NCBI RefSeq assembly: GCF_026544205.1
Contig: NZ_JALNUI010000014.1
Coordinates: forward strand, 34,734 to 98,733
Source: Curtobacterium sp. GC_Cur_3
GTDB lineage: Bacteria > Actinomycetota > Actinomycetes > Actinomycetales > Microbacteriaceae
DNA: 64,000 bases
Direction of reading: 5' to 3'
The stretch's first letter is position 1. Every line of letters starts with the position of its first letter. The notes under the pieces are model-generated. The model was not told the origin of the DNA, did not search any database, and was given only the letters and a program-made list of their open reading frames with translations. Positions 17,141 to 24,652 of this stretch are shown in pieces. Position numbers and translations under genes: made by a program.

Positions 17141-17824
17141 ATGACCCCCGAGAGCACCTACGCCACCGACGTCGTCACCGACGAGCAGTGGGACGCGATC
17201 GACCGCCGCCTCGACGGCAACCTCGTCGATGACGACCGAATTCGTCAGTCCAAGCGCCGCCGAAACCGTGTCGCGGGCGCCATCGGTCTCGCGGTCCTCG
17301 CCCTGTTCGCCGGATTGACGGTGGCGATCATCGTCGCTCCGAACGACCACGACCGGTCCTCGGCCTCGTCGCAGTCCGACCTCCAGAGCGCCGTCGGGAT
17401 CACCGCGTTCGGCATCGCGATCGTGGTCTGGGCCATCGGCATCGTCCTGGTGGTCCGAGGTGGCGGCATCCCGTGGGCCTGGAAGGAACCGACCGAAGGC
17501 CTGTCACGCTCAGAGCGTCGTGGAATCGAGCGAGGTCTCCTCGGGCGTGTGTCGGTGGATCCGACCCGGACGCGGACACTCCGGCGGCTCGCGATGACCC
17601 GGCTGCACCAGGCCGTCTGGGCAGTGTGGCTCGTCGGCGGTCAGCTGCCGCTGGCGATCGGTCAGGCAACGACACACTGGGGAACCTGGCTCGCGGCCGT
17701 GTTCCTCGTCCTCGCTGCTGTGTGGGCGGTGGCACTGGTCGGGATGGCCGTGCAACGCCGACGCTGGCGCGCCTTCCTCGCAGCGCACCCGTCTGACGGG
17801 GGCGAGCCGGCGTCGGGGAGCTGA
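17141..17824 (+). CDS. Membrane protein of unknown function
   Basis: The ATG at 17141, eight bases past the PLDc_N stop, gives 227 residues. A soluble N-terminus of about 40 residues ends in the basic SKRRRNR. Helix 1 (VAGAIGLAVLALFAGLTVAII) follows, then a polar loop with NDHDRSSASSQSDLQSAV and helix 2 (ITAFGIAIVVWAIGIVLVVR). A cytoplasmic stretch contains SRSERRGIERGLLGRVS. Two closing helices (VWAVWLVGGQLPLAIGQ and WLAAVFLVLAAVWAVALVGM) precede a basic tail. No family is recognised. The gene is probably co-transcribed with its neighbour upstream. Confidence 0.7.
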   Translation: MTPESTYATDVVTDEQWDAIDRRLDGNLVDDDRIRQSKRRRNRVAGAIGLAVLALFAGLTVAIIVAPNDHDRSSASSQSDLQSAVGITAFGIAIVVWAIGIVLVVRGGGIPWAWKEPTEGLSRSERRGIERGLLGRVSVDPTRTRTLRRLAMTRLHQAVWAVWLVGGQLPLAIGQATTHWGTWLAAVFLVLAAVWAVALVGMAVQRRRWRAFLAAHPSDGGEPASGS

Positions 17825-17887
17825 GCCGAGCCTCCCGGCTGCCCGTCGGGACCACGTGCGGGTCGCACGGTGCGCGCTGCTCGAGCC

Positions 17888-17949
17888 GGTGCGAGGTTGG
17901 TCGCGCCGTGCGGCGGCATGACCTCGCACGGTGTGGGCAACCTCGCACC
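17888..17949. repeat. Long-range inverted repeat and GGAGCC hexamer run upstream of the ABC-F gene
   Basis: GGTGCGAGGTTG (17888-17899) and CAACCTCGCACC (17938-17949) are perfect 12-bp complements. A further ACCTCGCAC lies between them, so two alternative stems are possible. Four GGAGCC-type hexamers follow directly (about 17950-17976). The ABC-F start is at 18023. Some ABC-F genes are preceded by attenuating leaders; no leader peptide was identified here. Confidence 0.4.
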
Positions 17950-18022
17950 AGCCGGAGCCGGAGCCGGAGCCGGAGCAGGACCCCGCGCCGACCCCGCCTC
18001 CCGCACCACCTACCCTTGACGG

Positions 18023-19900
18023 GTGGCACATCTCCTCGGCGCCGAGAACCTGCATCTCGAGTTCCCCACCCGTACCGTCTTCGACAGCGTCACCATCGGC
18101 ATCGACGAGGGTGACCGCATCGGCGTGGTCGGCCGGAACGGCGACGGCAAGTCGACGCTCCTGAGCCTGCTGTCGAAGCGCCTCGACCCGGACACCGGCC
18201 GTGTGACGCACCGTCGCGGGGTGACCGTGGGGTCGCTCGACCAGCGCGACGAGCTGCCCTCGGGCGAGACCGTCGGCAGCGTGGTCGTCGGCGACCGCGC
18301 GGAGCACGAGTGGGCGGGCGACCCGAAGATCCGCGACGTCATCGGCGGACTCGTGTCGGACATCCCGTGGGACGTCACCGTCGACGACCTGTCGGGCGGA
18401 CAGCGTCGACGGGTGGCGCTCGCGCGGCTGCTGGTCGGCGACTGGGACGTGCTGTTCCTCGACGAACCGACCAACCACTTGGACGTCGAGGGCATCCAGT
18501 GGCTCGCCGAGCACATCAACCGGCGCTGGCCGGCGAACCAGGGCGGCCTCGTCGTCGTGACGCACGACCGGTGGTTCCTCGACGCGGTGTCGACCGACAC
18601 GTGGGAGGTCCACGACGGCATCGTCGAGCCCTTCGAGGGCGGCTACGCGGCATACATCCTGCAGCGCGTCGAGCGTGACCGGCAGGCGGCCTCGAGCGAG
18701 CAGCGTCGGCAGAACCTGGCGCGCAAGGAGCTCGCGTGGCTCCGCCGCGGTGCGCCGGCCCGCACGAGCAAGCCGAAGTTCCGCATCGACGCGGCGAACG
18801 CCCTGATCGACGACGTCCCGCCGATCCGCGACGGCGTCGCGTTGGCGAAGACCGCGACGGCGCGCCTCGGCAAGGACGTCGTGGACCTGCTCGACGTCGG
18901 GCTGACCTTCCCGGGCGCCGACGAACCGACCATCCGCAGCATCGAGTGGCGGATCGCGCCGGGTGAGCGCACCGGGATCCTCGGGCCGAACGGCGCGGGG
19001 AAGTCGACGCTCCTCGCGCTCATCGCGGGGCGCCTCCAGCCGACCGCAGGCCGGGTGAAGACGGGCAAGACCGTGCAGGTCGCGGTGCTCGACCAGCAGC
19101 TCGCGGACCTGGCGCAGTTCGCGAACGACCGCGTCCGCGAGGTCGTCGCCCGCAAGAAGACCAGCTACGTCGCCGACGGCAAGGAGATGACCCCGTCGCA
19201 GCTCCTGGAGCGACTGGGCTTCACGGCCGAGCAGCTCTCCACCCCGGTCAAGGACCTGTCCGGTGGGCAGAAGCGCCGTCTGCAGCTCATGCTCATCCTG
19301 CTCGACGAGCCGAACCTGCTCATCCTCGACGAGCCGACGAACGACCTCGACACGGACATGCTCGCCGCGATGGAGGACCTCCTCGACACCTGGCCCGGCA
19401 CCCTGCTCGTCGTCTCGCACGACCGGTACCTGCTGGAGCGCGTCACCGACCAGCAGTACGCCGTCCTCGGCGGGCACCTCCGGCACCTGCCGGGCGGCGT
19501 CGACGAGTACATGCGTCTTCGGGCCGCCGGCACGGGTGGCGGGACCGCGTCTGCGGCTGCCGCCGCCACGGCCGGGAGGCCCGACACGGCCGGGTCGGGG
19601 TCCGGCACCACCGCCTCGGGGTCGGGTGCAGGGCACGGGGCCGGGTCCGGTGGGTCCGCTGCTGCGTCCGGGCTGTCGGGGTCGGAGCGACGGACCGTGG
19701 AGAAGGAGATGTCGGCGCTCGACCGCAGGATCGCCCGGTTGGGGGTTGACCGGCAGACCATGCTCGACCTCTTCGCGGGGCACGACCAGTCCGACTACGC
19801 CGGGCTGGGGGAGCTGCAGGCGAAGCTCGCTGCGCTCGAGGCCGAGGTCGAGCAGCTCGAGGAACGCTGGCTCGAGATCGCGGAGCAGCTCGGGGTGTAG
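18023..19900 (+). CDS. ABC-F family ATPase (ribosome-associated, Ettr/Uup-like)
   Basis: The 625-residue soluble protein carries two ABC domains and no membrane segments, the ABC-F architecture. Domain 1 has Walker A GVVGRNGDGKST, signature LSGGQRRRVALARLL and Walker B VLFLDEPTNHLDVEGI. Domain 2 has GPNGAGKST, LSGGQKRRLQLMLILL and LLILDEPTNDLDTDML. The linker between them includes the charged RKELAWLRRGAPARTSKPKFR found in this family. After domain 2 a low-complexity Gly/Ser/Ala linker (about residues 505-555) leads to a C-terminal helical hairpin resembling the Uup coiled coil (EKEMSALDRRIARL ... LEAEVEQLEERWLEIAEQL). Family members act on the ribosomal E-site in translation quality control or antibiotic protection; which applies here is open. 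The start is GTG. Confidence 0.92.
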   Translation: MAHLLGAENLHLEFPTRTVFDSVTIGIDEGDRIGVVGRNGDGKSTLLSLLSKRLDPDTGRVTHRRGVTVGSLDQRDELPSGETVGSVVVGDRAEHEWAGDPKIRDVIGGLVSDIPWDVTVDDLSGGQRRRVALARLLVGDWDVLFLDEPTNHLDVEGIQWLAEHINRRWPANQGGLVVVTHDRWFLDAVSTDTWEVHDGIVEPFEGGYAAYILQRVERDRQAASSEQRRQNLARKELAWLRRGAPARTSKPKFRIDAANALIDDVPPIRDGVALAKTATARLGKDVVDLLDVGLTFPGADEPTIRSIEWRIAPGERTGILGPNGAGKSTLLALIAGRLQPTAGRVKTGKTVQVAVLDQQLADLAQFANDRVREVVARKKTSYVADGKEMTPSQLLERLGFTAEQLSTPVKDLSGGQKRRLQLMLILLDEPNLLILDEPTNDLDTDMLAAMEDLLDTWPGTLLVVSHDRYLLERVTDQQYAVLGGHLRHLPGGVDEYMRLRAAGTGGGTASAAAAATAGRPDTAGSGSGTTASGSGAGHGAGSGGSAAASGLSGSERRTVEKEMSALDRRIARLGVDRQTMLDLFAGHDQSDYAGLGELQAKLAALEAEVEQLEERWLEIAEQLGV

Positions 19901-19940
19901 CGGGTCCTGTTCGCGCGTCTTCGGGCGGTCGTGCGCGTGC

Positions 19941-21198
19941 TCAGTGGAGGGTCGGGGCGTCGCCGCCGCAGCGCCACAGGGAGGCGGCCAGCCGGTCGAT
20001 CTCCTGGCGGGCCTCGGCGTCGCCCGTGCCCTCGGCGAAGACCGTGAAGACGATGCGGTCACCGCCGACCTCGTCCGTGACCCCGGTCAGCCCGAACATG
20101 TCGTCGAGCGTGCCGGTCTTGCCTCGGACGTGCCCGCGCGCGTCACTCGCGGGACCGGTGAAGCGCCCCTGCTCCGCCAGCGTCCCGGTCTTCCCCGCGA
20201 CCGCGAGACCGGCGTCGACCGGGGCGAGGCCGTCCCGGTGCTGCACGACGACCCGCATCAGCTGCGTCAGGAACGACGCCGGCGTGCCGGAGCGCAGCGG
20301 TCGTGCCGGCCTGGATCGCGTCGAACGAGCGACCGGTGCCCTCGGCGACGGCGACGTGGCGGGCCAGGACCTCAGCGAGCGTGTCGTCCGAGTGGGTGAG
20401 CAGCGTCCCGACGAGCTCCGACACGGTGGCCGAGCGCACGGACCCGAGCGTCCTCGCGGCCTTCGGTACGGCGACGGAGGCGGTCTCGACCTGAACGTCC
20501 GGGCCGAGCAGGGCCGCGAACGACGTCGTCGCCCGTGACACCGCGGTGTCGCTCCGGAGTGAGTACGCCTCGGTCGGGTCGTCCCGGTCGCCGTCGACCA
20601 TGAGCGCCGTGATGTTCGAGACGCTGCCGCTCGTCCGGGCGCTCTCCGTCCAGCTCGGGTGCCACGCGGGGCCGTCGAACAGGGCGGTGTCGACCTGCAC
20701 GAGCCGGATCGGCCCCGGGTGTGCCGCGCGGACCTGCCGTGCGAGGTCGTCGAGGTGCGGGGCGCCCGGGTAGACACCGTCCTTGCCGGAGGGGAGTCGG
20801 CTGAGGGTCGGGTCCCCGCCACCGACCAGGACGACGGCGTCGGAGGATGCCCCGCTGACCACTCGGGTGGTGAAGCGGTGGTCCGCGCCGAGGGCCGTCA
20901 GCGCTGCCGAGGCCGTGACGACCTTCATCGTGCTGCCGGTCTGCGTCGGTTCGTCCCCGCGCACGGCGAGCACCGTCGCACCGGTCCGGACCGATCGGGC
21001 GTCGAGGTGCAGCTGGCCGGAGGACCACCTGTCGGCGAGGTCGTCCGCGGTGCAGCGCTGTTCAGCCGCTGATGCCCGGCTGGGTGCTGTGCTGATCGCG
21101 GTCACCGCCACGGTCAGGCCCCCGAGGACGAGCACGAGCACCGCGACGAGGGCGACGACGTACGGGTAACGGCGGAGGAACGAGCGGGGGTTGGTCAC
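19941..21198 (-). pseudogene. dacB: D-alanyl-D-alanine carboxypeptidase (PBP4/DacB, S13), broken by an internal deletion-frameshift
   Basis: From GTG 21198 the first frame encodes a signal-anchor (YPYVVALVAVLVLVLGGLTV), then TGSTMKVVTA with the SxxK nucleophile (Ser89, Lys92), and later HSDDTLAEVLARH in the SxN position. Around 20274-20284 (minus-strand CGCCGGCGTCG) the homologous reading switches frame: the first frame drifts into Arg/Pro-rich nonsense and stops at 20143. The second frame carries SFLTQLMRVVVQHRDGL, AVAGKTGTLAEQG and HVRGKTGTLDDMFGLTG, ending at 19941. The usual 20-or-so residues with the GSGLS element between AALRHAGV and the SPRxLTQLM-like segment are missing, so a deletion is more likely than a single-base error. 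A read error cannot be excluded. The KTG motif is uncoupled from SxxK, so no full enzyme is made. Confidence 0.8.
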
Positions 21199-21321
21199 TC
21201 GTCCATCGTCCGGTCGGGCGGACTCGCCCGGCATCGTCCGGCCGGCTGAAACGAGCAGTGCTCGTTCGGCCGATCGGTTGAAGTGCGGTGGCGCAGGGCG
21301 TCGGGTGTGTGGGGGGTCTCG

Positions 21322-21834
21322 TCAGTCGCCCAGGCCGAGGATCAGCCGACGAAGCAGCCCCGCGAGCTGGTCCTGTTCGCCGCCGGACACCACGGTCAGG
21401 ATGTCCCGCTCGGCCTGCAGCAGGTCCGCGATCGCCGAGTCCACGGCCGTCCGACCAGCGTCGGTCAGGGACACGAGGATGCCGCGGCCGTCCTTCGGGT
21501 CGGTCCGGCGTGCCACGAGCCCGCGTGCCGTGAGCCGGTCCACCCGGTTCGTCATCGTGCCGCTCGACACCATCGTCTGCTGCAGCAGGGTCTTCGGACT
21601 GAGCTCGAACGCATCACCCGCGCGCCGGAGGGCCGACAGCACGTCGAACTCCCACGGCTCCATGCCGCTCGCGTCGAACGCCGCCCGTCGTGCCCGGTCG
21701 AGGTGTCGGGCGAGCCGGTCCACGCGGGAGAGCACCTGTAGCGGCGCGAAGTCGAGGTCGTCCCGCTGCCGCCCCCAGGCAGCGACGATCCGATCGACTT
21801 CGTCCTGGTCCGGCATCCGTCCATCATGGCCCAT
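21322..21834 (-). CDS. MarR family transcriptional regulator
   Basis: The 170-residue protein (or 164 from the in-frame ATG at 21816) is a winged-helix dimer. The N-terminal dimerisation helix ([19 protein letters not shown]) is followed by MEPWEFDVLSALRRAG and the recognition helix LLQQTMVSSGTMTNRVDRLTARGLVARR, with the wing TDPKDGRGILVSLTDAG. These are classic MarR elements. Neither possible start has a strong ribosome binding site. It sits between the broken dacB and an orphan low-GC membrane gene, both on the same strand; no obvious target operon is adjacent. The ligand is unknown. Confidence 0.88.
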   Translation of the reverse strand: MGHDGRMPDQDEVDRIVAAWGRQRDDLDFAPLQVLSRVDRLARHLDRARRAAFDASGMEPWEFDVLSALRRAGDAFELSPKTLLQQTMVSSGTMTNRVDRLTARGLVARRTDPKDGRGILVSLTDAGRTAVDSAIADLLQAERDILTVVSGGEQDQLAGLLRRLILGLGD

Positions 21835-21848
21835 GCCGCCCGGGTCGC

Positions 21849-22919
21849 TCAGGAATGAACGAGATCGGTCCTGATTCTGGTGCAGCCCTCTTGGAGGATC
21901 AAGCGACCTTCTGAGACGGTGAGTGAGCGAAACTCCCCGTGAGCAATCACATCGAGTGGTCTCACGTGCGGAAGGGGTACTCCTACAATATGGGAGATGA
22001 GCGCGTCGACGACTTCCGTTGCTGGTGCCGAGAGGAGGCGAATTCCCATCGCGCGTTTCGCCGACGCTGTTCGGCTCAAACAGAGACCTGTCGTGCGAAC
22101 GTCAATACTGTCGCCTAGATCGAGAGCGAGCTGAAGTGCGTCGATAGATTCAAGGAGATCTGTGCGGGCGGTCGCAATCTGAAGTCGCGCTCCATGCAGC
22201 AGGCGGCCGAAAGCGCTCACGCTGAACAAGACCAGCGTGACGGTGACGCTGACAGTCGATACGCCGAGCGGTGAAACAGCGGCAACGACGCCTATGGCAT
22301 AGGCGACCATCGCCGCGAGCGCCGCATATCCTGGTATGAGAGCCCGGTGGGCCCGAGTCACGATGCCGGTCCCGACGAGGGTGGTTCGAGCAGCAAACCC
22401 CTGGATCAGGAACAGCGCTGCGATGTACGCGAACGCAATCCCGAAGGCAATGACGGACCCCTCCTTCATTGTATCCGTATGCAGCCATCGAGCCAACGGA
22501 CGAATGCCCAGTGCTGCAATGAACGTGGCACCTACTCCAGCACATAACACACCGAACAAAGACGTAGAAAAGACCAAGATGCGACTGATTGAGTCGAGGC
22601 ACCGGGACACCCGGCGGTACATCGATTTCGAAGTGCACTGACCTATTGCCCAGACGCTGAGGATGGTTGGGCTTCCAGCGAGCAATGACCTTTGAAGTAG
22701 GCCGGAGACCGGAGCACTGAGTGCCCCTACCAGAATGGCGAGGATCAGCGCCGCGGATACACCAAGAAGAACGAGTGCCGTTGCAACAATCGAGACTCGG
22801 ACACCCTCATGTGCCCAGGGTGTCCGCAACGTGAAAGCGGCGCTCGTAACCATCTCTTCGAACAGGGGTGGGGCCGCTCTCACCCGGTTAGCGCGACACC
22901 TCCAACTGATACTCCACAT
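21849..22919 (-). CDS. Orphan multi-pass membrane protein in low-GC DNA
   Basis: The 356-residue protein has about six hydrophobic segments. Examples are IVATALVLLGVSAALILAIL, RILVFSTSLFGVLCAGVGAT, VIAFGIAFAYIAALFLIQGF, ALIPGYAALAAMVAYAIGVV and VSVTVTLVLFSVSAF. A soluble C-terminal part of about 125 residues begins LLHGARLQIATARTDLLESI and ends IRTDLVHS. I recognise no family. The coding DNA is clearly poorer in GC and uses A/T-ending codons (ATA, TTG, GAA, CAA) far more than its neighbours, a sign of horizontal transfer. Start choice is uncertain: ATG 22919 lacks a ribosome binding site, GTG 22886 follows GGAGG at a long distance, and ATG 22853 follows GAAGAG. It lies just 5' of tRNA-Gln. 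Confidence 0.65.
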   Translation of the reverse strand: MWSISWRCRANRVRAAPPLFEEMVTSAAFTLRTPWAHEGVRVSIVATALVLLGVSAALILAILVGALSAPVSGLLQRSLLAGSPTILSVWAIGQCTSKSMYRRVSRCLDSISRILVFSTSLFGVLCAGVGATFIAALGIRPLARWLHTDTMKEGSVIAFGIAFAYIAALFLIQGFAARTTLVGTGIVTRAHRALIPGYAALAAMVAYAIGVVAAVSPLGVSTVSVTVTLVLFSVSAFGRLLHGARLQIATARTDLLESIDALQLALDLGDSIDVRTTGLCLSRTASAKRAMGIRLLSAPATEVVDALISHIVGVPLPHVRPLDVIAHGEFRSLTVSEGRLILQEGCTRIRTDLVHS

Positions 22920-22989
22920 GTGGTAAACATACGCGTTGCCCCTGACGTCGACAAGACGTGGGAAGATATTGCCGCGCCTCCGTGCGCGT

Positions 22990-23061
22990 TCCGCCTTGGT
23001 GTAATGGCAGCACGACGGCCTTTGGTGCCGTTAGGTCTGGGTTCGAATCCTGGAGGCGGAG
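22990..23061 (+). tRNA. tRNA-Gln (anticodon TTG)
   Basis: Acceptor stem TCCGCCT pairs with AGGCGGA. The D-arm contains TGGTGTAATGGCAGC. The anticodon stem ACGGC/GCCGT encloses the loop CTTTGGT with anticodon TTG. The T-arm contains GGTTCGAATCC, and the discriminator is G. CCA is not encoded. All four arms fold; the T-stem has two G-T pairs. Confidence 0.93.
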
Positions 23062-23260
23062 CTTCCGGCCGATCGGCCTGTTGACGGGATCGGGTCGGTG
23101 TCTCCGGCCGGACCTGCCTCCACGCAGGGCGCGAACCTCCTGCGACGCCGCAAGGTGCTGTTGCGGAGTCGATCACGCCGAGTGGCTGCGCACGGCGCTG
23201 CGCGCCCGTCCGGGCGCCTGCCCTGACCGGGACACCCTCGCCGCGGTGCGCCGCCGCGGG

Positions 23261-23306
23261 ACGGACGGGAGGCGCGGGGCGGGCCCGCACCGTGCCTCCC
23301 GTCCGT
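23261..23306. terminator. Hairpin of the GGAGGC/GCCTCC family
   Basis: A 13-bp perfect stem ACGGACGGGAGGC/GCCTCCCGTCCGT encloses a GC-rich 20-nt loop. It lies in the 285-bp gap 23062-23346 between tRNA-Gln and the MarR gene, about 200 nt past the tRNA. The rest of the gap shows no gene. Confidence 0.6.
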
Positions 23307-23327
23307 GGATTTCTCGGCAACCCGGAA

Positions 23328-23345
23328 TACCTGACGCGTCAGGTA
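23328..23345. promoter_or_regulatory. 18-bp perfect palindromic operator upstream of the marR-SDR-oxidase genes
   Basis: TACCTGACGCGTCAGGTA is its own reverse complement. It ends 13 bp before the GTG start of the MarR gene at 23359, a position where bound repressor would block transcription or translation initiation. The adjacent MarR protein is the natural candidate ligand (autoregulation), though TetR proteins also use such sites. Confidence 0.65.
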
Positions 23346-23358
23346 GTTGAACTGCGTC

Positions 23359-23862
23359 GTGCAGCAACGACTCAGTGATCAGCAACTCGACACCTGGCAA
23401 CGACTCCAGGTGGTGACCGAACGGCTCCGGCGTCGGGTCGGTGCGGACCTCCGGTCCGACGCCGACCTGTCCGAACCGGAGTTCACGGTCCTGGCGCACC
23501 TCGTCGACATGGGCGGTACCGCTCGTCCCACGGCGTGCGCCGCAGCGATCGGCTGGGACTCCAGCCGCCTCGCGCACCAGTTGCGGCGGCTCGAGCGCCG
23601 GGCGCTGGTGGAGCGGCAACCAGACCCGGACGGGGACGCACGCGGTTCGTCCATCGCGATCACCGCCACGGGGCGGGCGGCGCACCGGGCGGCAGTCGGT
23701 TCGCACCTGCGCGCAGCAGCCACCTGGTTCGGCGATGCGCTCGACGACACCGAGCTCACCGGACTCGACGCAGCGCTGCGCGCACTCGACCACCACATCC
23801 GTCGCCTCGACGGTGATGACCCGGGCGACCCTCGCCCGGAGGGACAGGAGCAGGAACGATGA
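23359..23862 (+). CDS. MarR family transcriptional regulator
   Basis: The 167-residue protein starts at GTG 23359; a TTG at 23347 in the same frame is possible but abuts the operator. It shows LSEPEFTVLAHLVDMGGTARP, then the helix-turn-helix ACAAAIGWDSSRLAHQLRRLERRALVER and the wing DPDGDARGSSIAITATGR, typical of MarR proteins controlling small oxidoreductase operons. It overlaps the SDR gene by ATGA at 23859-23862. The perfect palindrome immediately upstream suggests autorepression released by a ligand. Confidence 0.88.
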   Translation: MQQRLSDQQLDTWQRLQVVTERLRRRVGADLRSDADLSEPEFTVLAHLVDMGGTARPTACAAAIGWDSSRLAHQLRRLERRALVERQPDPDGDARGSSIAITATGRAAHRAAVGSHLRAAATWFGDALDDTELTGLDAALRALDHHIRRLDGDDPGDPRPEGQEQER

Positions 23863-24635
23863 CCAGCACGACGGACACCTGGACGACCGGCACGGCAGAC
23901 CTGACCGGAAGGACCGTCGTGGTCCTCGGCGGTTCCGGGGGAGTGGGTGAGGGAGTGGTCCGGTCCGTGCTCGCGGCCGGTGCAACGGTGGTCGCGACTG
24001 GACGGGACGACGCCAGACTCGCGGCGCTCGTGGAGCGGCTGGTGGACGAGGGACTCCCCGGGACGCTGCACACCCGCGTCCTCGACGCGATGAGCCCGGG
24101 GCTCGATGACGACGTCCGGTCGCTGGCGGGCGAGTTCGGTGCCCTCGACGGGGTCGTCGTCTCCGTCGCGTCCTGGGGTGACCAGGGGCGGAAGCCCGCG
24201 CTCGCCCTCGACGACGACGAGTGGCAGCGTCTGCTCGACGGCAACCTGACGAGCGTGTTCCGGTTGTTCCGGGCGTTCCTGCCGGTGACCGCGCCGGGTG
24301 GTGTGCTCGTGCAGCTCAACGGGATGAGTGCGGACATCCCGTTCCCCGGCAGCGCGGGTGTGGCGCTCAGTGCGGCCGCGACGAAGTCGCTCACCCTCAC
24401 GCTCGCCGCGGAGCTCGGTGGTCGGGGCCCGCGCGTCGTGCAGCTCGTGCTCGGCGTGGTCCGCACCCGCGCACGCCAGCAGGCCGGCATCGACGACCTC
24501 CGCTGGATCGACGCCACGCAGATCGGCGACCACGTCGCTGGACTCGTCGCCGGCACGAGCCAGCTCGCGAACACACCCCTGCAGTACTTCACCGACCGAG
24601 CCGAGGGTCCGATCGCCGGACCCGGGCTCCGCTGA
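23859..24635 (+). CDS. SDR-family protein lacking the usual catalytic tyrosine
   Basis: The 258-residue Rossmann protein begins TGRTVVVLGGSGGVGEGVVRSVL with the GxxxGxG cofactor loop. It continues with TGRDDARLAALVERL (NADP-like Arg after strand 2) and DGVVVSVASWG (NNAG position) and DGNLTSVFRLFRAFLP. In the active-site stretch the expected YxxxK is GVALSAAATKSLTLT: the Lys is present, but the residue four before it is Ala and no Tyr is near. The preceding Ser survives in NGMSADIPF. It may therefore bind cofactor without classical reductase chemistry, or use other residues. It is coupled to the MarR gene upstream and lies 17 bp before the FAD oxidoreductase. Confidence 0.82.
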   Translation: MTSTTDTWTTGTADLTGRTVVVLGGSGGVGEGVVRSVLAAGATVVATGRDDARLAALVERLVDEGLPGTLHTRVLDAMSPGLDDDVRSLAGEFGALDGVVVSVASWGDQGRKPALALDDDEWQRLLDGNLTSVFRLFRAFLPVTAPGGVLVQLNGMSADIPFPGSAGVALSAAATKSLTLTLAAELGGRGPRVVQLVLGVVRTRARQQAGIDDLRWIDATQIGDHVAGLVAGTSQLANTPLQYFTDRAEGPIAGPGLR

Positions 24636-24652
24636 ACCGAGGAACCGGGACC

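Noticed and set aside
17510..20062. Minus-strand frame of 850 codons opposite the ABC-F gene
   Set aside because: No conserved motif, and the opposite strand encodes a complete ABC-F protein.
21322..21834. MarR regulator as part of a dacB operon
   Set aside because: It lies 123 bp upstream of the broken dacB with its own frame and no overlap; there is no evidence of functional linkage.
22990..23061. tRNA-Gln as attachment site of a genomic island
   Set aside because: The low-GC gene lies on the 5' side of the tRNA, no integrase is present and no repeat of the tRNA 3' end was found nearby.
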